A DNA stretch of 64,000 bases from NCBI RefSeq assembly GCF_004137085.1, contig NZ_QYBC01000003.1, positions 62,001 to 126,000 on the forward strand, written 5' to 3'. Each line of letters opens with the position of its first letter. The stretch's first letter is position 1. The notes under the pieces are model-generated. The model did not search any database. It was not told the origin of the DNA and worked only from the letters and a program-made list of their open reading frames with translations. The translations under genes and the position numbers were made by a program. Shown here in pieces: positions 35,010-43,683 of this stretch. The stretch comes from Lichenibacterium ramalinae (GTDB taxonomy: Bacteria; Pseudomonadota; Alphaproteobacteria; Rhizobiales; Beijerinckiaceae).

Positions 35010-35837
35010 ATGCGGACCCGGATTTCCATGGCGACGTTGCTCGTCGCCGCGCTCCCGCTGGCGATGCCGGCCCGCGCCGCCGACTGTGCGCCCGGGGTGA
35101 AGGACGCCGACCTGATCAAGGCCGGCACCCTCGTCATGTCCACCAACCCGACCCTGCCGCCGCTCCAGTACGTCGACAAATCCGGCGACCTCGTCGGCAT
35201 GCGGATCGAACTCGGCCGCGACCTGGCGAAGCGCCTCTGCCTCGCGCCGGAGTTCGTCAAGATCGACTTCGCCGCCATGGTGCCGGGACTGCAATCCGGT
35301 CGCTGGGACGTCATCGATACCGGCATCTTCTTCACGCCCGAACGCGCCAAGATCATGCAGATGATCCCCTACGAGAGCCAGGCCATCTCGATCTCGGTGC
35401 CGCCCGGCGCCTCCGATGCCATCCGGGCGCCCCAGGACCTCGACGGCAAGACGGTCGGCGTCGAGATCGGTGGCTTCGAGGAGAGCAAGACCAAGGCGCT
35501 CGACGCCGACCTCAAGGCCAAGGGCGGCAAGGGCCTGACGATCCGCACCTTCGACAGTTTCGCGCTCGCCTATCAGGCGCTGCGCGCCGGCCAGGTCGAC
35601 GCCGTGACGTCGATCGACAGCGTCGCCAAGGCCTACGCCGACCGGGGCGACTTCAAGCGCGCCATCTCGGGCCTCTATCCGACCCCCGTGGCGCTGGCCT
35701 TCAAGAGCCGGCCCCTGGCCGAGGCCGTGTTGGCGGCGCTGAAGGCGATGCAGGCCGACGGCACCTACGGCAAGCTCTTCGCCCGCTACGGCGTGGTGCC
35801 GGTCGACACGCTCGCCGTGGCGGGGCCGACGGGCTGA
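35010..35837 (+). CDS. Polar amino acid-type periplasmic binding protein (family 3)
   Basis: A 275-residue SBP_bac_3 protein. Signal peptide residues 1-23 (cleavage near ARAAD); the mature domain has LVMSTNPTLPPLQYVDKSGDLVGMRIELGRDLAKRL and the hinge segment GKTVGVEIGGFEESK. The ATG at 35010 is preferred because GAGGTGG lies just upstream and the signal peptide begins there. It is the first gene of a four-gene operon with a permease, a DapA-family lyase and a three-module oxidoreductase; an imino acid such as hydroxyproline is a plausible ligand (inference). Confidence 0.9.
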   Translation: MRTRISMATLLVAALPLAMPARAADCAPGVKDADLIKAGTLVMSTNPTLPPLQYVDKSGDLVGMRIELGRDLAKRLCLAPEFVKIDFAAMVPGLQSGRWDVIDTGIFFTPERAKIMQMIPYESQAISISVPPGASDAIRAPQDLDGKTVGVEIGGFEESKTKALDADLKAKGGKGLTIRTFDSFALAYQALRAGQVDAVTSIDSVAKAYADRGDFKRAISGLYPTPVALAFKSRPLAEAVLAALKAMQADGTYGKLFARYGVVPVDTLAVAGPTG

Positions 35838-35859
35838 CGACGGCCCGGAGGACCGCGCC

Positions 35860-36552
35860 GTGACGGCCTGGGACGGATCGGGCTTCCTCGAATACCTGGC
35901 GAGCCCCTACCTGCTCGCCGGCGCCTGGGCGACGCTGTGGCTGACGGCGGCCGGGATGGCGCTGGGCCTCGCGCTCGGCTTCGCCCTGGCCCTGCTCCGC
36001 CGGTCGCGGCGACGCTGGCTGTCGATGCCGGCCGCGCTCTACATCTGGTTCTTCCGCGGCACGCCGCTGCTCGTGCAGCTCATCGTGATCTACACGGGCC
36101 TGCCGCAGCTCGGGCTGAAGTTCTCGGTGGTGACCTCGGCCCTGATCGGCCTGTCCCTGAACGAGGCCGCCTACCTCGCCGAGATCATCCGCTCGGGCCT
36201 CGCCGCCATCCCCGAGGGGCAGACCGGCGCCGGCCGGGCGCTCGGCCTGCGCGAATGGCAGATCATGCGGCTGATCGTGATGCCGCAGGCCCTGCGCGTC
36301 ATCCTGCCGCCGCTCGGCAATTCGGTGAACGGGTTGCTGAAGACGACCTCCATCACCTCCGTCATCTCGATGGAGGAACTGCTGCGCCGCACCCAGGAAC
36401 TCGTCCAGGAGCGCTTCGAGGTGCTGGAGCTCTTCGCCGTCGCGTCCCTCTACTACCTCGCCCTGACCACCGCCTGGAGCCTCGTGCAGGGCCGCATCGA
36501 ACGCCGGTTCGGACGGGCCGATGCCGCCCTGGCGATGCGCGCCGACGCCTGA
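35860..36552 (+). CDS. Polar amino acid-type ABC importer permease (His/Gln family)
   Basis: A 230-residue inner-membrane permease with TLWLTAAGMALGLALG, FFRGTPLLVQLIVIYTGLPQ and EAA loop AGRALGLREWQIMRLIVMPQALRVILPPLGNS. The GTG start at 35860 has GGAGG nine bases upstream. Only one permease gene and no ATPase gene accompany the binding protein, so the ATPase must come from elsewhere, such as the fused one at 61639 (speculative). Confidence 0.9.
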   Translation: MTAWDGSGFLEYLASPYLLAGAWATLWLTAAGMALGLALGFALALLRRSRRRWLSMPAALYIWFFRGTPLLVQLIVIYTGLPQLGLKFSVVTSALIGLSLNEAAYLAEIIRSGLAAIPEGQTGAGRALGLREWQIMRLIVMPQALRVILPPLGNSVNGLLKTTSITSVISMEELLRRTQELVQERFEVLELFAVASLYYLALTTAWSLVQGRIERRFGRADAALAMRADA

Positions 36553-36570
36553 TCCTCCGAAGAGACCCCC

Positions 36571-37467
36571 ATGACGAAGACCTTCCGCGGCACCTACACG
36601 GTGATGATCACGCCCGGGGACGCCGCCACCGGCCTCGACCTCCCGACCCTCGCGGCCTTCACCGACTGGCAGATCGCGCAGGGCATCCACGGCCTGATCC
36701 CGCTCGGCTCGACCGGGGAGTTCCTGTCGCTGTCCGAGGACGAGCGCGTCGCCGTGGCCGAGACGGTGGTCCGCACGGCTGCCGCCCGGGTGCCGGTGCT
36801 GATCGGCACCGGGGCCGAGGACACGCGCGAAGCGGTGCGCCTGAGCCGCCAGGCCGAAGCGCTCGGCGCCGACGGCGTCATGGTGATCCCGCCGTTCTAC
36901 TCGACGCCGACCGACGACGAGATCGTGCGCCACTACCGCACGATCGGAGAGGCCGTCGGGATCCCGGTGATGGTCTACAACAACCCCGCCACCGCCAACG
37001 TCGACCTCAGGCCCGAGCTCGTCGCGCGCATCGCCGAATGCGAGACCTGCCGCTACATCAAGGAATCCACCCTGGAGGTGACGCGCGTGCGCGACATCAT
37101 CCGCCTGTGCGGCGACCGCATGACGGTGTTCGGCGGAATCCTCGGCTTCGAAAGCTTCGTGGAGGGCGCGCAAGGCTGGGTGGCGGTGGCGTCCAATGTC
37201 GCGCCGGGTCCCCTCGCGACGCTGTTCTCGCTCGTGGCCGACGAGGGCCGCGTGAAGGACGCACACGCGCTCTACCTCCGCTGGCTCCCCGTCATCGAGG
37301 CGGTCGGCGGTCAACGCTACGTCGCGGCCTCGAAGGCGCTCCTCGGCCACATGGGGCTCGACGTCGGCCTGCCGCGCCCGCCGCGCATGCCGCTGCCGGC
37401 CGAGGTCGATGCCGCGATGGCGGCCTTGGTGAACGGGTTCGGGCTGAGGTTCGGCGGCGGTGCCTGA
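36571..37467 (+). CDS. DapA-family class I lyase/deaminase, probably hydroxyproline catabolic
   Basis: A 298-residue DapA/NAL-superfamily TIM barrel: PLGSTGEF (the PxGxTGE substrate motif, near residue 44), VYNNP with the catalytic Tyr near 133, and YIKES with the Schiff-base Lys near 161. The family includes dihydrodipicolinate synthase and 1-pyrroline-4-hydroxy-2-carboxylate deaminase. The overlap (eight bases) with a D-hydroxyproline dehydrogenase-like gene makes the deaminase role the best guess. The product would then be 2-oxoglutarate semialdehyde. Assignment rests on context. Confidence 0.75.
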   Translation: MTKTFRGTYTVMITPGDAATGLDLPTLAAFTDWQIAQGIHGLIPLGSTGEFLSLSEDERVAVAETVVRTAAARVPVLIGTGAEDTREAVRLSRQAEALGADGVMVIPPFYSTPTDDEIVRHYRTIGEAVGIPVMVYNNPATANVDLRPELVARIAECETCRYIKESTLEVTRVRDIIRLCGDRMTVFGGILGFESFVEGAQGWVAVASNVAPGPLATLFSLVADEGRVKDAHALYLRWLPVIEAVGGQRYVAASKALLGHMGLDVGLPRPPRMPLPAEVDAAMAALVNGFGLRFGGGA

Positions 37468-40357
37468 CGGGTCGCACGGCCTCGCCTTCTCGTTCGAGGG
37501 GCGTCGCATCGCGGCCGTGCCGGGCCAGAGCCTCGCCGCCGCACTGGCGGCGGCCGGGGAGCTCACGCTCGGCACCGGCAAGGACGGCTCGCCGAGGGGG
37601 GCCTTCTGCGGCATGGGCGTGTGCCACGACTGCCTCGTCGTGGTGGATGGCCGCGCGGGCCGGCGGGCCTGCATGACCAAGGTGCGGGACGGTCTCGCCG
37701 TGACCCGCCAGCCGCTCCGGCCGGATCCCCGCGATCCGGCCCTGCGCGCCCTCGCCATGCCGACCATCGCCCCGTCGGAACGCGCCTGCGACGTGCTCGT
37801 GGTCGGCGCCGGGCCGGCCGGGCTGGCCGCCGCGCTGGCGGCGCGCGGGGCCGGAGCGAGCGTGATCCTGGTCGACGAGAGGGTCTCGCCAGGCGGGCAG
37901 TACTACAAGCAGCCCGCGACCGAAGACGAGCGCGGGCGCATGGACGCCCAGGCCCGGGCGGGCGCGGCCCTGATCGCCCGCACCCTCGCGGCCGGCGTCG
38001 AGGTCCTCGACGGCACGGCGGTGTGGGGCGCGGAGCGCGGCCGCGACGGCCGCTTGAGGATCGCGGCGCTCCGCGACGGGACCGGGCTGGCCCTGGTGCC
38101 GCGAGCCCTCGTGGTGGCGACCGGCGCCTTCGAGCGGGCGCCGGTGCTTTCCGGCTGGACGCTGCCCGGCGTGATGACGGCGGGGGCCCTGCAGACGATG
38201 TTGCGCGCCGACGGCGCAGTGCCGCGGGGGCGCATCCTCGTCGCCGGCAACGGACCCCTCAACCTGCAGGTCGCCGCGGAGGCGGTCCGGCGCGGCGCGC
38301 GCGTCGTGGGCGTCGTCGAGGCCGCGCCGGCCCCCGCACAGGCCGCGAGCCTCGCCCTGCTGCGGGCGGATCCCAAGCTCGCCATCGTGGGAGCCGCCAC
38401 CGTGGCGCGGCTGCGCGCCGCCGGCGTGCCGGTGCATTGGGGATGCCGCGTCGTCGGCATCGCCGGCGCCGACCGGGCGGAACGGGTTCGGATCGCACGG
38501 CACGACGATGGAACCGCCGAAGTCTCCCAGACGGTCGAGATCGTGGCCGACATCGTCGCCATGGGCGAGGGGTTCTCGCCGGCCGACGAGCTTCCGCGCC
38601 TCCTCGGATGTCGCCGGGTGCCGGATGGACGCGGCGACCTCCGCACCCTCCGCGACCCCGACGGCCGCAGCTCCCTGCCGGACGTGTTCGTCGCCGGCGA
38701 GGCGGGGCGCTTCGGGGGCGCCCGCGTGGCCGAGGCCGAAGGACAGCTGGCGGGCCGGGCCGCGGCGCGCGACCTCGGCCATGAGGTGCCGGGACGCGAC
38801 GACGCGCTGCGGCGGAGCCTCGCCCGGCACGAGACGTTCCAAGCCGCCCTGTGGCGGGTCTTCGCCGCGCCCGCGCCCGACCTCGTGCGGGCCGATGCAT
38901 CCACGGCCGTCTGCCGCTGCGAAGCCGTGACGCTGGGCCAGATCCGCGACGCGATCGCCCGCCACGCCGTCGCCGACCTGCCCACGCTGAAGCGCCTGAC
39001 CCGCGCCGGGATGGGTCGATGCCAGGGGCGCTACTGCGCGGAAGCGCTCGCCGGGCTGCTCGGCGGTTCCACCGGCGACGAGCGGGCCGGCTTCGCCCCG
39101 CAGGCGCCGCTGCGGCCCGTGCCCCTGATGGCGCTCGCGGCGGAACAGCCCGAATGGAGCGGGCACCGGCGAAGCCTGCTGCCGGCCTGGCACGGCGGGG
39201 ACGGCGCCGCAGAGGCGCCGCGGAACACCGAGGTCGCGGTGATCGGCGCCGGCATCGCGGGCCTCTCGACCGCCCTGTTCCTGGCCCGCGCCGGCCGCGA
39301 CGTTCTGGTGATCGAGCGGTCCGAGCCGAACGCCCTCGCGTCGGGCGGCAATGCCGGAAGCCTCCACGCTCAGCTGCTCAGCTTCGACCACGGCGCCCGA
39401 GCCGCGGGTGTCGCAGGCCCGGCGGCGCGCACCCTGCCGCTGCAGCGCGACGCGATCGCGCTCTGGGCGGCGCTCCAGGACGAATTCGGGGCCGACTTCG
39501 AGATGGCGATGACGGGGGGCCTCATGGTGGCGGAGACCGAGCGCGACCTCGCCTTCCTGGCCGCGAAGGCCGCCGTCGAGCGGGCGCAGGGCGTCGAGAC
39601 GGAACTGATCGACGCTGCGGCGCTGCGGCGGCGCGAACCGGCCCTGTCCGAGCGCTTCCTCGGGGCCGCCTTCTGCGCCGCCGAGGGCAAGATCAACCCG
39701 CTCGTCGCCACGCAGGCGATCCTAGAAGCCGCCGCCGCTGCCGGGGCTCGCGTGCTGCGCCGTGCGGCCGTGACGGCGATCGCGCGGGAGGGGAGCGGCT
39801 TCCGCATCGAGACGGCGCGCGGACCCGTGCGGGCCGGCAAGGTCGTCGATGCCGCGGGCGCCTTCGCGGCCGTGGTCGGCCGCATGCTGGGGGTCGACGT
39901 GCCGGTCCACGGCGCGCCGCTGCAGATGGTGGTGACCGAGCCGGCGGCGCCGACCATCCGACACCTCGTGGCCCACGCCGACCGGCACCTGACGCTGAAG
40001 CAGGCGGGCAACGGCGCCTTCATCATCGGCGGCGGATGGACGGCGGGGCTGGATCCGGTCCACCGCCACCCCCGTCCGCTGCTGGCGAGCCTCGCCGGCA
40101 ACCTGTGGGTGGCCCAGCGCGTCGTGCCCTGCCTCGACCGCCTGCACGTCGTGCGCTCCTGGGCGGCGATGAACATCGACATCGATGGCGCGCCGATCCT
40201 GGGGGAGGACCCGCGCGTGCCCGGCCTGTTCCATGCCGTGACGTCGAACGGCTACACGCTGGGACCCATCGTGGGGCGGATCACCGCGGACCTCGTCGAC
40301 CGCGGCGCGACCGACCGGGACGTGTCCGGCTTCTCGATCGCGCGTTTCATCGGCTGA
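37460..40357 (+). CDS. Three-module oxidoreductase: 2Fe-2S + FAD/NAD (BFD-like) + DadA-type FAD, D-hydroxyproline dehydrogenase-like
   Basis: One chain of 965 residues. Residues ~8-95 are a [2Fe-2S] ferredoxin-type module (Cys in GAFCGMGVCHDCL and RRACM). Residues ~108-580 are an HcnB/LhpF-like flavoprotein (VVGAGPAGLAAAL near 114, GGQYYKQP, VVATGAFERAP) with a C-terminal BFD-like cluster (VCRCEAVTLGQI near 483, GRCQGRYC near 519). Residues ~592-965 are a DadA/DAO-type oxidase (VIGAGIAGLSTALFLARAG near 595, ILGEDPRVPGL near the end). Known D-hydroxyproline dehydrogenases have these three modules as separate gamma, beta and alpha subunits. The GTG start overlaps the DapA-type gene by eight bases. 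The natural substrate is inferred, not shown. Confidence 0.85.
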   Translation: MPDGSHGLAFSFEGRRIAAVPGQSLAAALAAAGELTLGTGKDGSPRGAFCGMGVCHDCLVVVDGRAGRRACMTKVRDGLAVTRQPLRPDPRDPALRALAMPTIAPSERACDVLVVGAGPAGLAAALAARGAGASVILVDERVSPGGQYYKQPATEDERGRMDAQARAGAALIARTLAAGVEVLDGTAVWGAERGRDGRLRIAALRDGTGLALVPRALVVATGAFERAPVLSGWTLPGVMTAGALQTMLRADGAVPRGRILVAGNGPLNLQVAAEAVRRGARVVGVVEAAPAPAQAASLALLRADPKLAIVGAATVARLRAAGVPVHWGCRVVGIAGADRAERVRIARHDDGTAEVSQTVEIVADIVAMGEGFSPADELPRLLGCRRVPDGRGDLRTLRDPDGRSSLPDVFVAGEAGRFGGARVAEAEGQLAGRAAARDLGHEVPGRDDALRRSLARHETFQAALWRVFAAPAPDLVRADASTAVCRCEAVTLGQIRDAIARHAVADLPTLKRLTRAGMGRCQGRYCAEALAGLLGGSTGDERAGFAPQAPLRPVPLMALAAEQPEWSGHRRSLLPAWHGGDGAAEAPRNTEVAVIGAGIAGLSTALFLARAGRDVLVIERSEPNALASGGNAGSLHAQLLSFDHGARAAGVAGPAARTLPLQRDAIALWAALQDEFGADFEMAMTGGLMVAETERDLAFLAAKAAVERAQGVETELIDAAALRRREPALSERFLGAAFCAAEGKINPLVATQAILEAAAAAGARVLRRAAVTAIAREGSGFRIETARGPVRAGKVVDAAGAFAAVVGRMLGVDVPVHGAPLQMVVTEPAAPTIRHLVAHADRHLTLKQAGNGAFIIGGGWTAGLDPVHRHPRPLLASLAGNLWVAQRVVPCLDRLHVVRSWAAMNIDIDGAPILGEDPRVPGLFHAVTSNGYTLGPIVGRITADLVDRGATDRDVSGFSIARFIG

Positions 40358-40369
40358 GGCGCAGGCCGT

Positions 40370-41770
40370 TCACAATCCGCCCGAGGCGCCGCGCGGCAGG
40401 AAGATGCCGTGGCCGGCCTCGGCGGTCGCCCGGCCGCCGTCGAACACCACGCGGCCCCGCACCAGGGTGGTGACGGGCCAGCCCGTGACCTCAAGCCCTT
40501 CGTAGGGGGTGTAGTCGCTGCCGTGGTGCATGAGGTCCTGCGTCAGCGTCACGCGCCGCTCCGGGTCCCACAGCGCGATGTCGGCGTCGGCGCCGATCGC
40601 GATCGAGCCCTTGCGGGGGTAGAGGCCGTACATGCGGGCGTGGTTGGTGGCCGTCAGGGCCACGAAGTCCTGCAGGGTGATGCGGCCCTTGACGACCCCT
40701 TCCGAGAACAGGATCGGCAGCCGCGCCGCCACGCCCGGGATGCCGTTCGGCACCGCCCGGAACGAGGCTCGCGCCGCCGGGCCGGTTTTGCCGGCCGGAT
40801 CGTCGTAGCGGAAGGGGCAATGGTCCGACGAGAAGGTCTGGAAGGCGCCCCCGGCCAGCGCCCGCCACACGGCCGCCTGGGAGGCGGCGTCGCGCGGCGG
40901 CGGCGAGCACACGAACTTCGCCCCTTCGGTGCCGGGCCGGTCGAGGTCGCCCGCGGTGAGGACGAGATATTGCGGGCAGGTCTCGGCATGCACCGTCAGG
41001 CCGCGCCGCCGCGCCCATTCGATCTGCTCGATGGCGTCGCGGCCCGACACGTGCACCACCATGATGGGGATGCCGACGAGCTCGGCCAGGGCGATGGCGC
41101 GGTGCGTGGCCTCGCGCTCCACCGTCTCGGGGCGGGCGGCCGCGTGGAAGGCCGGGGCCGTCTTGCCCTCGGCTTCGAGCCCGTCGGCCATGAACCGGAT
41201 GGAATCGAAGCCCTCGGCATGCACCATCACGAGCGCGTTCTCGGCCTTGGCGACGGCGAAGACGTCGAGCAGCTCGCGGTCGCTCAGCACCATGTCGTCG
41301 TAGGTCATGAAGACCTTGAAGGACGAGTAGCCGTCCTTGACGAGCGCCGGCAGCTCCTGGCCGAGCACGCCCGGGGTGGGATCGGTGATGATGAGATGGA
41401 AGGCATAGTCCACGAGCGCTTCCCCTTGCGCCTTGGCGTGATAGGCCTCGACGGCGGCGCGCAGGCTTTCGCCGCGCCGCTGCAGGGCGAAGGGGATCAC
41501 AGTGGTGTTGCCGCCCGCCGCCGCGCTGACGGTGCCGGACCGGAACCCGTCCGCCATGACGATGCCCTCGCCCTGGAACTGGTCGAGGTGGACGTGGCTG
41601 TCGATGCCGCCGGGCAGCACCAGCAGCCCGGCGGCGTCGATGCTGCGCGCCGCGGGCCCGACGTCCTCGCCGAGCGCCACGATGCGGCCGTCGCGGATGC
41701 CGACGTCGCACCGCATCGTGTCGGCGGCGGTCACCACGGTGCCGCCGCGGATGGCGAGGTCGAGCGTCAT
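40370..41770 (-). CDS. Dihydropyrimidinase/hydantoinase
   Basis: A 466-residue cyclic amidohydrolase: metal ligands in DSHVHLDQF, the carboxylated-Lys region YSSFKVFMTYDD, HAEGF, MVVHVSGRDA and FSSDHCPFRYDD. It opens dihydropyrimidine or hydantoin rings, giving N-carbamoyl amino acids. ATG at 41770 begins the family N-terminus (LAIRGGTVVTAADT). It is the last gene of the AmiC/AmiR-led operon, and an in-frame GntR helix-turn-helix remnant runs directly into it. The substrate (hydantoin or a pyrimidine) is not determinable. It converges on the three-module oxidoreductase gene with 12 bases between. Confidence 0.9.
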   Translation of the reverse strand: MTLDLAIRGGTVVTAADTMRCDVGIRDGRIVALGEDVGPAARSIDAAGLLVLPGGIDSHVHLDQFQGEGIVMADGFRSGTVSAAAGGNTTVIPFALQRRGESLRAAVEAYHAKAQGEALVDYAFHLIITDPTPGVLGQELPALVKDGYSSFKVFMTYDDMVLSDRELLDVFAVAKAENALVMVHAEGFDSIRFMADGLEAEGKTAPAFHAAARPETVEREATHRAIALAELVGIPIMVVHVSGRDAIEQIEWARRRGLTVHAETCPQYLVLTAGDLDRPGTEGAKFVCSPPPRDAASQAAVWRALAGGAFQTFSSDHCPFRYDDPAGKTGPAARASFRAVPNGIPGVAARLPILFSEGVVKGRITLQDFVALTATNHARMYGLYPRKGSIAIGADADIALWDPERRVTLTQDLMHHGSDYTPYEGLEVTGWPVTTLVRGRVVFDGGRATAEAGHGIFLPRGASGGL

Positions 41771-41977
41771 GGGGTTTCTCGCTTTCAGGTCGATGGTCGG
41801 AGCTTCGGCGGTGCCGGAGCCTTGTATGACGAGCAGGCCCTCGGCGGCGAGCCGGAGGATCGCTTCGCGCATCGGCGTGCGCGAACCCCTGAGCTGCTCG
41901 GCGAGCCGGCCCTCCACCACGGAACTGCCGCCCGGCAGCGCGCGCGTGGGGGTGAGCCGGGACAGCTCCGCATGGGC
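41771..41977 (-). pseudogene. GntR helix-turn-helix remnant in frame with the hydantoinase gene
   Basis: 69 codons, open and in frame with the downstream hydantoinase: AHAELSRLTPTRALPGGSSVVEGRLAEQL, then RGSRTPMREAILRLAAEGLL. That is the winged-helix start of an FCD-type GntR regulator (PG-x-VVE-x-x-LAE, SRTPxREAxxRLxxEGL). The effector domain is missing and no convincing start precedes it. It is probably a truncated regulator, though an expressed HTH-hydantoinase fusion cannot be ruled out. Confidence 0.7.
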
Positions 41978-42085
41978 GCTGCCGGCGAGGTCGACGTCGC
42001 CGTCCTGCTCGTCGGCGACACCCGCCCGCCGCCCGACGCTCGCGCGGTCCCGCCCGCGAGGCCGGCCCGCGCCCCTGGCGCTCGC

Positions 42086-43648
42086 TCAGCCCGCCGTGAA
42101 GGCCGGCGGGCGCCGATGGCGGGTCGCTTGCTCGTAGGCGTAGGCGTAGGCGAGCAGGTCGGCCTCGCTCCAGCGCGGGCCGACGACGATCAGGCAGAAG
42201 GGCGCGCCCGACGCGTAGGCGCCGGCCGGCACCGTCACGCCCGGCAGGCCGGCGATGTTGATCTCGCTGACAGTGGTCTCGTGGATGGTGTCGGAGCCGT
42301 GCAGCGCCCCGAGGGCGCTCCGCATCTGCGGGAACACGAGGGCGTCGAGCTTCTCCCGCGCGACGACCTCCTCGAAGATCCGCAGGTAGGCTTCCCGCGC
42401 CGCGATGAACTCCGACAGGTCCGGCGGCCGGGTGGGGTCGGCCAGGCAGGCGGCGAACTGGGGCAGGGTGGGCATGAAGGCGAGCACGCCGCCCGGCGCG
42501 AAGGCATCCTCGGCCGCCGTGGCGGCGGCGAAGTCGGCGAAGCTTCTCAGCGCCGCATCCGGCCCGAGGCGCTTCAGGTAGCATTCGAGGTCGTAGGGCA
42601 CCGACTCCAGGCCGCGCGCATCGAATTCGTGGCCCGGCAGCGTCGGGGTCCGCAAGGCGGCGAAGCCCGAGCCCAGGAAGGGGTCGTCGACCAGCACGGC
42701 CCCGCAGGCGGCGAGTTCGCCCTTGGCGCGGCCGTAGAGCGCCGCGGTCTCGTCCGACAGCGGCAGGTCGCGCCAGCCGGGACCGTAGAGGCCGATCCGC
42801 TTGCCCGCGAGCGCGGCGGGGTCGAGCTTGGACGCGTAGCCGCCCTTCGGCCGATGGCCGACGCCCGCCACGGTCTTGGGATCCTCCGCCGTGTAGCCGG
42901 CCAAGACGTCGAGGCAGAGCGCCGCGTCGCGCACGCAGCGCGCGATGGGCCCCACGACGTCGCGATTGGACGAGAGCGGCATCACGCCGGCATTGGGGAC
43001 GAGCGCGAAGGTCGGCTTGATGCCGACGAGACCCTGCGCCGAGGCCGGGTTCTGGATCGAGCCGCCGGTCTCCTCGGCGAGGCCCAGCACGGCCAGGCTC
43101 GCCGCCACCGCGGTGGCGGTGCCGGCGCTGCTGCCGCCGGGCAGGAAGTCGCGGCCCGCCGCATTGTAGGTCGGGCCCGCCCAGCTGTCGTTGGCATGGC
43201 TGCCGGTGTGGCTCAGCACCGGCACGTTGGTCTTGCCCAGCATGACGGTGCCGGCCGCCCTCATGCGCGCCACGACGGGGCTGTCCGTCGCCGGCATCAG
43301 GTCGACGCCACCGCTGGCACCGTGCAGCAGCCGCCAGCCCGCCGTCGTGGGGAAGCCCACCATGTCCATCGGGTCCTTGATCACCACCGGCACGCCGTCG
43401 AGCGGGCCGCGGCTCGCCCCCGCGGCCCGGCGCGCGTCGCTGGCGCGGGCATCGGCGAGGGCGTCCGGGTTCAGGAACACGATGGCGTTGAGGGCGGGGT
43501 TCAGGGCGGCGATCCGGTCGAGCAGCGCCCGGGTCAGCGCCTCGGCCGTCACGGTCCCGGCCGCGAAGGCGGCCTGCACCGTCTCGACGGTCAGTTCGAC
43601 GAGGTCGAAGCCGAGGTCGGCGTCGTGGGTCGGGTCCGATGCCATCAT
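42086..43648 (-). CDS. Amidase (amidase signature family), 1 of 3
   Basis: A 520-residue amidase with the Ser-cisSer-Lys triad: Lys in PVVIKDPMDM, Ser in PGGSSAGTATAVA and the nucleophile in EETGGSIQNPAS. The N-terminal DLVELTVETVQAAFAAGTVTAEALTRALLDRI is typical of the family, which also contains mandelamide hydrolases and glutamyl-tRNA amidotransferase A; the absence of GatB/GatC here and the operon context favour a catabolic amidase. The adjacent MM start at 43648/43645 has AAGGA about ten bases upstream. It follows the acetamidase-like gene by 35 bases. Confidence 0.88.
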   Translation of the reverse strand: MMASDPTHDADLGFDLVELTVETVQAAFAAGTVTAEALTRALLDRIAALNPALNAIVFLNPDALADARASDARRAAGASRGPLDGVPVVIKDPMDMVGFPTTAGWRLLHGASGGVDLMPATDSPVVARMRAAGTVMLGKTNVPVLSHTGSHANDSWAGPTYNAAGRDFLPGGSSAGTATAVAASLAVLGLAEETGGSIQNPASAQGLVGIKPTFALVPNAGVMPLSSNRDVVGPIARCVRDAALCLDVLAGYTAEDPKTVAGVGHRPKGGYASKLDPAALAGKRIGLYGPGWRDLPLSDETAALYGRAKGELAACGAVLVDDPFLGSGFAALRTPTLPGHEFDARGLESVPYDLECYLKRLGPDAALRSFADFAAATAAEDAFAPGGVLAFMPTLPQFAACLADPTRPPDLSEFIAAREAYLRIFEEVVAREKLDALVFPQMRSALGALHGSDTIHETTVSEINIAGLPGVTVPAGAYASGAPFCLIVVGPRWSEADLLAYAYAYEQATRHRRPPAFTAG

Positions 43649-43683
43649 GGTTCTGCGTCCTTCGGGGGCGAGACGGGCGAGGT

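Noticed and set aside
42086-43648. Amidase as glutamyl-tRNA amidotransferase subunit A
   Set aside because: No GatB/GatC genes are nearby and it sits in a catabolic amide operon; the N-terminus also differs from GatA.
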